64,000 nucleotides of DNA from Pegoplata infirma (lineage: Eukaryota > Arthropoda > Insecta > Diptera > Anthomyiidae): the NCBI GenBank assembly GCA_963921195.1, contig OY992537.1, positions 210,121,736-210,185,735 on the forward strand, given 5' to 3'. Below, in pieces: positions 56,795 through 64,000 of the stretch; the stretch's first letter is position 1, and every line of letters begins with the position of its first letter. The notes beneath the pieces are model-generated. The model saw nothing but the letters and a program-made list of their open reading frames with translations, did not search any database and was not told where the DNA came from. The translations under genes were made by a program, and so were the position numbers.

Positions 56795-57556
56795 ATGACT
56801 CCACCAGTGGAAACAGCGGCTGTTGTGTTTAATTTTGAAGCGTTTGACCCAAAGACGACAACATGGGCTCGATGGGTAAAACGATTTGAGACTGCAGTGA
56901 ATATTTATAATGCGGGTACGAGTGTAGAAAAGCGCCGTCAACTTATTTTGCATTACATGGGTGCTACTACGTACAACGTGCTGTGTGACAAACTTTTACC
57001 CAGAGAACCTGAAGGTATCACGTACACGGAAATAGTCAAAAAATTATCGGAGCATTTTGATCCAATTCCAAATGAAATATTGGAAAATTACAGATTTCAT
57101 TTAAGGAAACAAAAGCCTGAGGAATCGTGTGCAGATTTTTTGACATCATTGCGGCGTTTGGCAGTAAATTGTGGTTTTGGTGATTATTTAAATACTGCCC
57201 TCAGAAATCAATTTGTATTTGGGTTAAAAAACCAAAATATCCAAAACAGATTGCTTGAAAAGAAAACATTAACATTGGATGAAGCATCAAATATGGCGTG
57301 TTCTTCTGAAGTCGCAGAAAAAGGTGGTATTGAATTACAGCGGCAAATAGAAAATGGTGATAAAGGTTTAGTAAACAAAGTACATAGTGCAAAATACAAG
57401 AACAAGACTGTTAACTTACAGAACACTAATACATCATCAAATTTTAATAAACAGAAAAATGCAACGAGTAAGAAAAACAAATGTTTTCGCTGTGGCAAGG
57501 TTGATCATATGGCAGACAAATGTACACAGAAAAAAATAAAAAAAAATTTTGAGTAA
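56795..57556 (+). CDS. gag: Gag half of an interrupted gag-pol frame
   Basis: Encodes the capsid/nucleocapsid part of the retrotransposon; Gag packages element RNA into cytoplasmic particles. The first ATG downstream of the primer site is used, in an A-rich context. Residues ~1-200 look like a retrotransposon Gag capsid region (WARWVKRFE near residue 25, LRNQFVFGLKN near 140, in line with the Gag family). A CCHC zinc knuckle follows, with C230, C233, H238 and C243. The last ten residues and the stop come from the inserted MITE, so the native frame does not end here. The frame and the downstream pol frame fall into the same phase once the MITE plus one TA copy (601 bp) is discounted. The original product would be one Gag-Pol polyprotein of about 1,340 residues. 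Confidence 0.9.
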   Translation: MTPPVETAAVVFNFEAFDPKTTTWARWVKRFETAVNIYNAGTSVEKRRQLILHYMGATTYNVLCDKLLPREPEGITYTEIVKKLSEHFDPIPNEILENYRFHLRKQKPEESCADFLTSLRRLAVNCGFGDYLNTALRNQFVFGLKNQNIQNRLLEKKTLTLDEASNMACSSEVAEKGGIELQRQIENGDKGLVNKVHSAKYKNKTVNLQNTNTSSNFNKQKNATSKKNKCFRCGKVDHMADKCTQKKIKKNFE

Positions 57557-58123
57557 ATTTTTAATACTATTGAGTAAAAAATTACTCAATTTTCCACCAG
57601 TAAACGATTTAATAGTATTGAGTAAACTTTTAATAAAAAATTATTAAATGCTTAATAAAAAATTTGAGTAAATTATTAATTCACACAATTAAATCTTTAC
57701 TTAAAATTTTTTAATATTTTTAAGTAACTTTTTAATTGTGTCAAGTAAAAATTTACTCAAAATGTATCAAATTATTTTTTTAAAAAGTTTAAAAAGTTTC
57801 TAATTTTTTTTTCAAAAAAATTGCTTTTACAAACTTTACCAAATATACTTATGTCTTCAAGACAAAGTAAAATTTTATAAAGATGATTTCAAACTTTCAT
57901 ATACATATACAAAAAACAATAAACTAAATGAGAATTCAAAACACCAAGAGAAAAAAAAATAAATAAAAAAAAATATTAAATTTGTATTAAATTATTTACT
58001 CAAATTTTATTTTCAATTTTTGAGTAAATTTTTAATTGCGTCAATTAAAAAATTACTCAAATTTTTTTTTAAAAATTAAACAAGTGATTACTCAAATTTG
58101 TTTCCTCCATATTTTTTTCTGTG
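57525..58123. mobile_element. Tc1/mariner-like MITE inserted in gag-pol, 599 bp
   Basis: A perfect 14-bp inverted repeat CACAGAAAAAAATA at both ends is flanked by TA on each side (57,523-57,524 and 58,124-58,125), the target duplication of Tc1/mariner elements. The interior is AT-rich with repeated GAGTAAATTTTTAAT and ATTACTCAA words in both orientations, and has no coding capacity. It separates the first and second zinc knuckles of the retrotransposon. It must be younger than the retrotransposon, whose LTRs are still identical. Confidence 0.88.
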
Positions 58124-61100
58124 TAAATACAAAGACAAGATCTGTCATTTTTGCAAAAAGGTTGGTCATTTGCAGGTTATGTGTTTTAAAGCAAATAAAC
58201 AGGTGAACAAAATTGATGAAGGCGAAACTAATAAAGGGATGGTAGTTGATGAATTGTTTCATGTGGAGGACAATAAAAATGGTCGTGAAAAACTGAGTTG
58301 TTCGTTGAATGTAAATAATAATATGATTACGTTTGAAATCGATACGGGTGCCCCAGTGACAATAATTAGCTTGGAAGATGCTAAAAAGTATTTTTCAAAA
58401 TGTGACGTTAAGGCAAGCGACATCAAGTTGTACAGCTATTGTAAAACACTAATAGATTGTCTTGGTTTCATATGGGTTGAGGTAATGTCAGATGATATAG
58501 CCATTCCAGTTAAAATTTATATCGTACGATCGGATAGACAACCGTTGCTGGGAAGAGAGTGGTTGCGGAAAATAAAATTAGATTGGTCGGCTATGTTAGG
58601 TGATCAGCTAAAGGTAAATCAAATACATGAAAAAAAAGTGACGGACGTTGATCTAAAATCAGTAATAAACAAATTTCCAAACGTTTTTTCATCCACTCCG
58701 GGTAAAATAATTGGATTTCAAGCACATTTATATTTTAAAGCAAGACGAGTTCCATTTCCGTTGTGGGAAAAGGTGGAAAAAGAGTTGGAAAGTCAGGTGG
58801 CTGATGGGTTGTTGTTGAAGGTCGAAAAAAGTGAATGGGCAACACCAATTGTGGTTGTTCCAAAAGCTGACGGTTCCGTTCGTTTATGCGGCGATTACAA
58901 GGTGACAGTCAATCAAAGTATGGTAATAGATGAACACCCGTTACCCACAATAGAGGAGCTGTTTAGCAGAATGGCCGGGGGTATTAAATTTACTAAGATT
59001 GACTTATCGAAGGCTTATTTGCAACTTGAGGTGGACCCAGGTGACAGACATGTTTTAACTCTTAGTACACATAAGGGGTTGTACACACCGACACGATTGA
59101 TGTTCGGGGTGGCATGCGCACCTGCTAAGTGGCAAAGATTGATGGAACAATTATTAGGTGATATGGATGGCGTATCGGTTTTTCTGGACGACATTAAGAT
59201 AACAGCAGGTGATGACGTCACGCACATGAATCGTATTGAAGAAGTTTTACGCCGTTTAGATAAGCACAACATGCGGGTAAATTTAAAAAAATCTGAATTT
59301 ATGAAAAATCAAATAGAATACTGTGGTTACGTGATCAACAAGGAGGGAATTCGACCCATGAAAAGCAAAATAAAGGCGATTCAAAATATCAAGAAGCCAA
59401 GCAACAAGGATGAGGTAAGATCATTTCTTGGACTAATAAATTATTATGGTAGATTTGTGAAAAATTTGAGTAGCATCGTATATCCATTAAATAATCTATT
59501 GAAAAATGAAGTACCATTTAAATTTGATGAAAAGTGTAATGTGGCTTTTAAGGAAATAAAAAGTCAGATGCAATCCGATACATTACTCACACATTATGAT
59601 CCTAAAAAAGTTTTGGTTTTGGCTGTGGACGCTAGTCCAATTGGAGTTGGTGCAGTGTTAAGTCACGTGTTTGACGATGGGTCAGAAAGACCATTACAAT
59701 TTGCATCGCAAACGTTAAATAATGTTCAACAACGTTACAGTCAAGTTGATAAAGAGGCGTATGCCATTATTTTCGGTGTGCGTAAATTCTATCAATATTT
59801 ATATGGAAAAAGGTTTATTTTGGTGACTGATAATAAAGCAATTTCACAAATATTTTCACCTAACAAGGGTATTCCTGTTTTATCAGCGACCAGAATGCAA
59901 CACTATGCTATTTATCTTTCACATTTTGATTACGAAATCCGTTTAAAAAGATCAAAAGACAACGCGAATGCAGACGCCATGTCACGACTTCCAATTAGCG
60001 AAATCTATGAGAATATTGAAGAAGTAGATGTAATTGAGTTTAGCGCTATTGAAAATCTACCAGTTACAGTAAAGGAGTTGAGTGAGTTCACTAAATCTGA
60101 TAAGGAAACAGCAATTTTACGCGAATGTTTGATGTACGGTAGAGAATGTGATGGTGTAAATCGTTTTGGTGTACCCCAGGCGGAGTTTGCATTGCAAAAA
60201 GGGTGCCTATTGCGCGGTATACGTGTATACATCCCGGTACCATTACGTGAAAATGTCCTTCGTGAACTTCATACTGCTCACTTTGGAATTTCAAAAATGA
60301 AAAGTTTAGCAAGAGCGTATTGTTGGTGGAGTGGCTTAGACAAGGACATCGAAAAGATGGTTTCCAATTGTGTCCAGTGTCAAATGGTTAAACCAAATCC
60401 TACGAAATTGAACCCAGTACATTGTTGGATGCCGGCAAAGCGCGTTTTTGAACGGGTTCATGCAGATTTTGCAGGACCGTTTCTTGGCAAATATCTGTTT
60501 GTAATGGTGGATGCTTATAGTAAGTGGCCCGAGGTTCATATTATACCGAATATAACCGCTGAAACAACAATTCGTAAATGTGAGGAGATATTTGCAACGT
60601 TTGGGATACCCAACATTTTCGTAAGTGATCATGGTACCCAATTTAACTCTATGGAGTTTCAGAATTTTTTAAAACGTAATGGTATTCAACACAAGCAAGG
60701 TGCACCATATCATCCGGCAACGAACGGACAAGCAGAAAGGTTTGTTCAGACGGTGAAAAATAAGCTAAAATCCGCGAATTGTACTTCTGCTTCCATGAAT
60801 AAGGATTTAACCAAAATTTTGATGGCATACAGGCGAGCTATGCATCCTGCTACAAACAAATCTCCAGCTATGTTAATGTTTGGTAGGCAGATACAATCAC
60901 GATTGGAACTATTGTTACCAACTAATATTGTCGAACATCCAATAAGACAACAAGTTTTAATAAAGTTTACTGTTGGCGAAAAAGTAGCAGTTCGAGACTA
61001 TTTGTCACATGAAAAATGGAAATTTGGCAAAGTGGTAGCAGCAATTGGTGATCTACACTACAACATTTTGTTAAACGATGGTCGGGTCTGGAAAAGACAT

Positions 61101-61418
61101 GTTGAACAAATGCGAAGTATTGGTGAAAATTTAAGTACTACAACAAACACAATTCCGGTAGTAAATTCTTCGAACTCTACAACACATCAAAATTTACCAG
61201 TTCCGAATAATAATGAGGAAAGAGCCGTGATTCCAGAAAATATTGATGGTAATATACAACCTCCTGTTAACATCGAGGAACCTGAAGCAGTGTCTCAACA
61301 AAATAATGAAGCTGAAACTTCTTGTAGCAGTGGTAGAGAGCCGACAGAGGATAATATTCTTCGTCGATCAACGAGAGAGAGAAGACCTCCTAAGTACTTA
61401 CAAGAGTATACAAAATGA
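58098..61418 (+). CDS. pol: Pol half of an interrupted gag-pol frame (knuckle, PR, RT, RNase H, IN)
   Basis: An open frame of 1,106 codons whose first nine codons are MITE sequence (it opens at a TTG, not a real start). Retrotransposon sequence begins at codon 10. Domains by residue: CCHC knuckle (C16, C19, H24, C29); aspartic protease with D82-T83-G84 and LLGREWL near 150; reverse transcriptase with FLDD at 362-365 in place of the usual YxDD; RNase H with D511, E553 and D578; integrase zinc finger H725, H728, C758, C761; integrase core D790, D844, E880 with 35 residues between the last two. No internal stop or frameshift is present. The C-terminal ~130 residues are polar and low in complexity. 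Without its gag start, the MITE-split copy cannot make the polyprotein in the normal way. No chromodomain or envelope gene is seen. Confidence 0.93.
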   Translation: MFPPYFFLCKYKDKICHFCKKVGHLQVMCFKANKQVNKIDEGETNKGMVVDELFHVEDNKNGREKLSCSLNVNNNMITFEIDTGAPVTIISLEDAKKYFSKCDVKASDIKLYSYCKTLIDCLGFIWVEVMSDDIAIPVKIYIVRSDRQPLLGREWLRKIKLDWSAMLGDQLKVNQIHEKKVTDVDLKSVINKFPNVFSSTPGKIIGFQAHLYFKARRVPFPLWEKVEKELESQVADGLLLKVEKSEWATPIVVVPKADGSVRLCGDYKVTVNQSMVIDEHPLPTIEELFSRMAGGIKFTKIDLSKAYLQLEVDPGDRHVLTLSTHKGLYTPTRLMFGVACAPAKWQRLMEQLLGDMDGVSVFLDDIKITAGDDVTHMNRIEEVLRRLDKHNMRVNLKKSEFMKNQIEYCGYVINKEGIRPMKSKIKAIQNIKKPSNKDEVRSFLGLINYYGRFVKNLSSIVYPLNNLLKNEVPFKFDEKCNVAFKEIKSQMQSDTLLTHYDPKKVLVLAVDASPIGVGAVLSHVFDDGSERPLQFASQTLNNVQQRYSQVDKEAYAIIFGVRKFYQYLYGKRFILVTDNKAISQIFSPNKGIPVLSATRMQHYAIYLSHFDYEIRLKRSKDNANADAMSRLPISEIYENIEEVDVIEFSAIENLPVTVKELSEFTKSDKETAILRECLMYGRECDGVNRFGVPQAEFALQKGCLLRGIRVYIPVPLRENVLRELHTAHFGISKMKSLARAYCWWSGLDKDIEKMVSNCVQCQMVKPNPTKLNPVHCWMPAKRVFERVHADFAGPFLGKYLFVMVDAYSKWPEVHIIPNITAETTIRKCEEIFATFGIPNIFVSDHGTQFNSMEFQNFLKRNGIQHKQGAPYHPATNGQAERFVQTVKNKLKSANCTSASMNKDLTKILMAYRRAMHPATNKSPAMLMFGRQIQSRLELLLPTNIVEHPIRQQVLIKFTVGEKVAVRDYLSHEKWKFGKVVAAIGDLHYNILLNDGRVWKRHVEQMRSIGENLSTTTNTIPVVNSSNSTTHQNLPVPNNNEERAVIPENIDGNIQPPVNIEEPEAVSQQNNEAETSCSSGREPTEDNILRRSTRERRPPKYLQEYTK

Positions 61419-61632
61419 TTTCCATGTTTATTGTATATATTACTTAAATCATTTATTTTATTAATCAATCAATTTCATATTTTTCATATTTAATAATTCA
61501 TTTACATTTTCAATTTAATTCTTATAAATATCATATTTTCATTGTATAATAACACATTTTTATAATAATTAAATTCCATTAAAGTTTTTACATTGTTTTT
61601 GAAAAAATATATTTGAACTTTGAAATAATCTT
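61419..61632. other. 3' untranslated region of the retrotransposon
   Basis: About 210 bp of AT-rich DNA between the pol stop codon and the polypurine tract. There is no envelope-like frame. Confidence 0.8.
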
Positions 61633-61647
61633 AAGGGGGTGAAGAGA
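61633..61647 (+). promoter_or_regulatory. Polypurine tract
   Basis: AAGGGGGTGAAGAGA lies directly before the 3' LTR. It is purine-rich except for one T and in the position where plus-strand DNA synthesis is primed in LTR retrotransposons. Confidence 0.85.
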
Positions 61648-61772
61648 TGTCATATACATATGTTCACACCAAATGTCAAATCTAAGAGAAATGTCAAATG
61701 TAATGAATATTCAAAAATAAAGTCTTATGTTAGTCTGTAAAGAGAACTCAAAGCGTGTATTTATTTGTAACA
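61648..61772 (+). repeat. 3' LTR (125 bp)
   Basis: Identical to the 5' LTR at all 125 positions and followed by the CTCC target duplication. AATAAA at 61,716-61,721 is the likely polyadenylation signal for element transcripts. Confidence 0.95.
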
Positions 61773-61776
61773 CTCC

Positions 61777-62249
61777 AAATTACAATTATTATTAAAATTT
61801 AACAAAATCAACGTTAATTAACATTTCATGCTATCCCCAATAAAAACCGGATAAATTACGTCCATTAACGTGGATATACAATCAGATTTTTACGTTAAAA
61901 GTATGTTTTAAAAAGTTACTTTCTTAATGCTTGATATGCAATTTATGCGAAATCTAATGACGATGCATCAAATTAAAGGCCATATTCGGATTTAGCACCC
62001 TCAAATTAGTTAAGAAACTTTGGGATACAGCTTTATAAGTACCAGCAATTGCCATTTATAGAAATTAATTTCTATTAGCGGTTTGGGTGTGCCCTGGCGG
62101 TTTATCACGATACATAATACGCATTAGAAGCAATCGTCTGACGGGTATATTTTAAACCTAAATTCTTTTCGCGTGAAAATACAGGCAAAAGTTTAAAATC
62201 GTGAAATGTCAGATTTTTGCAAAATTTTTGCTAATAAAAATTTTAACAC
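61777..62249. other. Spacer, no gene recognised
   Basis: Apparently single-copy DNA between the retrotransposon and the next element. Slightly less AT-rich stretches occur (GGTTTGGGTGTGCCCTGGCG near 62,080), but there is no open frame, RNA gene or repeat boundary I can support. Confidence 0.5.
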
Positions 62250-63158
62250 CCCTAGTAAAAATATTATGCTTATTTTACTAAATAGATCTAATTTGATCCG
62301 TAAAATGGTTGTATCAAATAATATCTAATTGTATTACTTTAGATTAGAGATGGGCGCGTGAGTGAATTTTGACTCACGCACGCTCACGCTCACGAAATAA
62401 AAATATTGCTCACGCACGATCACGCACGAAATTATTTTTTCAGCTCACGTTCACGCACGCTCACGTGAGTAACTAAAATTTTTCTCACGCTCACGAAATA
62501 ATCACGCTCACGCAGACTCACGAAATTGTAATTAATAAAATTTTTATTTTACTTTTGTCGATTTCTTGCACAAATAGTATTGATTTTCCTTAAAACAATA
62601 ATAAAAATTTATTTAAATCACAATTTTGTATTAATTACCCTCTTAATTCAATATAATGACATTTTTTTAATATTTTTTCTGTTTCAAACAGCACAAAATA
62701 ATCACGCAAACTCACGAAACAAAAATTACTCACGCACGCTCACGCACGAAACAATTTTTTCTGATCACGCGCACTCACGATCACGTGAGTAAAAATAAAT
62801 TTCACTCACGATCACGCGTGATTCACGCGTGAATCACGTGAATCACGAATAATTCGTGTCACGCGCGCATCTCTACTTTAGATAAAAAAATATAAAAATT
62901 GACACAATTTGATCCTGAATTTGGTCAAATCTAATTATATCAAATTGATCTTATAATATCTATTTTTATACAATTTGATGAGCAAAACCAAAATACGAAT
63001 CTAATCATATATGGAGCAATATCTAACGTTATAAAGTGGACCAGCCGTATCAAAATGATAGATATAATTTTACTTATATAAATTTATACTGAAGCATATT
63101 AACTCATATAAGATTGTATCAAATTATATATGATTATATCAGAAAATTTTTACTCGGG
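62250..63158. mobile_element. AT-rich short element with CCCTAGTAAAAA ends, interrupted by a hAT MITE
   Basis: The left end CCCTAGTAAAAATATT and right end TTTTTACTCGGG match the copy at 55,361. The interior has the same ATCTAATTTGATC-type words. Subtracting the hAT MITE and one duplication leaves about 370 bp, close to 354 bp for the other copy. AC flanks both sides. Confidence 0.6.
62345..62875. mobile_element. hAT MITE, 531 bp, duplication CTTTAGAT, CTCACG-rich
   Basis: The left end TAGAGATGGGCGCGTGA and right end (reverse complement) TAGAGATGCGCGCGTGA form 17-bp inverted repeats with one mismatch. A perfect 8-bp duplication CTTTAGAT flanks it (62,337-62,344 and 62,876-62,883). Both subterminal regions are crowded with CTCACG / CACGCACG words on the plus strand and GATCACGCGTGAATCACG-like palindromes near the right end. 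Such clusters are typical of hAT transposase-binding regions. The 70-codon open frame at 62,580 is not a gene. Confidence 0.88.
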
Positions 63159-63181
63159 ACGCCATATCGATTTTATTATAA

Positions 63182-63828
63182 ACAAGTAAAAAAGTTAAAT
63201 TCGGCCTTGCCGAATGTGGTGATACCCTCCACAATTTCAAAAAGATTATTGTAAAAAACTTTATTTAAAAGGAAATTACTTTTGAAAAAAAAAAAAAAAA
63301 TTAAAAAAAAAAAAATTTCCGCGGAAAAAATTTTGGTAAAAAAAATCCGCGATTTTTTTCCTTTTTTGTCAAAAAATATGTTCGTACTAGTTTAAATACC
63401 ATTTGGTGTTCAATTATGTTCACATATGTCAATCAGAAGCCGAATTAAAGCATTTTGTAATTTTAGGTTATGTAGAATGTACTGAAATTTTTGAGGTGTG
63501 CTTACATTTTCGTTCATAACTTTTGAACCGCTGAACCGATATCGCTCAAATGCAATACCAAACTTCTCGGGAGAACTTCCAATTAATATGTTAAGTTTCA
63601 GTCATCTCTGTGCAATATTTTGTCCGCGACAACATTTTCCACAGACAGACAGACAGACAGACAGATAGACAGACAGACGGACAGACGGACATCGCTAGAA
63701 TGTCTTAAAATCGATCGGGCATCATGAATATATATACTTTATGGGGTCCCAGATCGATATTTCGATGAGTTACAAACGGAATGACAAACTTATATATACC
63801 CTCTATCACTAAGTGGAGGGTATAAAAA
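63182..63828 (+). mobile_element. mini-me / DINE-1-like element, full-length form
   Basis: Starts ACAAGTAAAAAAGTTAAATTCGGC with the hairpin ATTCGGC-CTT-GCCGAAT. It contains a longer GACA tract (63,642-63,688) than the sister copy at 53,824, then CATCGCTAGAATGTC, TATATATACTTTATGGGG and the terminal stem TATACCCTC...GGAGGGTATA. The differing tract length between two near-identical copies shows microsatellite growth inside the element. Confidence 0.8.
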
Positions 63829-64000
63829 ATCAAAAAATATTTGGATCACGCGATGTGCTGGCCACTTTTAAGAAATATTGCGAATGTGCCTCGCAAAAAA
63901 GTGAATTTTTTATGACAGAAAATATGAAAACTGTTATACGAAAATTGTAATTATAAACTGTAATGAGATACTATCCGTATTTATAATATTGTTATAAATT
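63829..64000. other. End of window, nothing recognised
   Basis: AT-rich DNA without a recognisable feature. Confidence 0.5.

Larger units (their letters stand above)
56598..61772 (+). mobile_element. Ty3/gypsy LTR retrotransposon, probably mag lineage
   Basis: A 5,175-bp element with two identical 125-bp LTRs (TG...CA) and a 4-bp duplication CTCC at 56,594-56,597 and 61,773-61,776. Order: LTR, primer-binding site, gag with a zinc knuckle, a MITE insertion, second zinc knuckle, protease, reverse transcriptase, RNase H, integrase, polypurine tract, LTR. RT before integrase places it in Ty3/gypsy. Very short LTRs, tandem CCHC knuckles, a serine-tRNA-like primer site and no envelope gene point to the mag lineage. 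Identical LTRs mean the insertion is young. Excluding the 599-bp MITE and one TA, it is 4,574 bp. Confidence 0.93.

Noticed and set aside
58098..58124. Apparent start of the pol frame at a TTG codon
   Set aside because: These bases belong to the inserted MITE; the native frame continues from gag.
61243..61464. Possible envelope or accessory protein after pol
   Set aside because: The 73-codon frame overlaps the pol C-terminus in another phase and has no signal peptide, membrane segment or conserved motif beyond chance.

Overview
The window is non-genic, AT-rich DNA from an insect nuclear genome, most likely a calyptrate fly. I infer this from several copies of a dispersed repeat with an ATTCGGC...GCCGAAT hairpin at one end, a CCCTCNN...GGAGGGTATA hairpin at the other, and internal TA and GTCY (GTCCGTCTGTC) microsatellites. 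That is the architecture of the dipteran mini-me / DINE-1-like (Helentron-associated) elements. No host protein gene, tRNA, rRNA or CRISPR array was recognised. The only convincing proteins belong to one LTR retrotransposon.

Layout. (1) Positions 1-10,175: decayed tandem units carrying GGTACTTTTT (minus orientation up to about 2,790, plus orientation from about 3,650), broken up by MITEs, five mini-me-like copies and a 737-bp hAT MITE with a perfect 8-bp target duplication. (2) 10,866-13,467: a palindromic tandem array with a unit of about 450-510 bp. (3) 13,468-49,756: about 34.3 kb of an almost perfect GGATAT hexamer satellite, always in the same orientation. It is split by a 1.64-kb terminal-inverted-repeat element (29,077-30,715), a 200-N assembly gap (34,092-34,291) and a 147-bp spacer (47,994-48,140). 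The hexamer has no stop codon in any of the six frames, so it produces spurious open frames thousands of codons long. (4) 49,757-53,448: a fold-back element that received a 1,820-bp Transib-like element (35-bp inverted repeats starting CACRGTG, 5-bp duplication CGCTT), which itself holds a 972-bp palindrome. (5) 53,491-56,546: a 119-bp hAT MITE, a mini-me-like copy and a second Transib-like element (CACTGTG ends, TGACG duplication) filled with smaller repeats. (6) 56,594-61,776: a young Ty3/gypsy retrotransposon, probably mag lineage, with identical 125-bp LTRs and a 4-bp duplication CTCC. (7) 62,250-63,828: a small repeat containing a 531-bp hAT MITE, then another mini-me-like copy.

How the parts relate. 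The window records successive insertions. The retrotransposon has a single gag-pol frame split by a 599-bp TA-flanked MITE between its two CCHC zinc knuckles; everything downstream (protease, RT, RNase H, integrase) is still open with its catalytic residues. The satellite is almost mutation-free, with five indels and four G-to-A changes noticed, the latter next to array ends, which points to recent amplification or homogenisation or to assembly polishing. All family assignments come from termini, duplications and motifs read by eye; no search was run.
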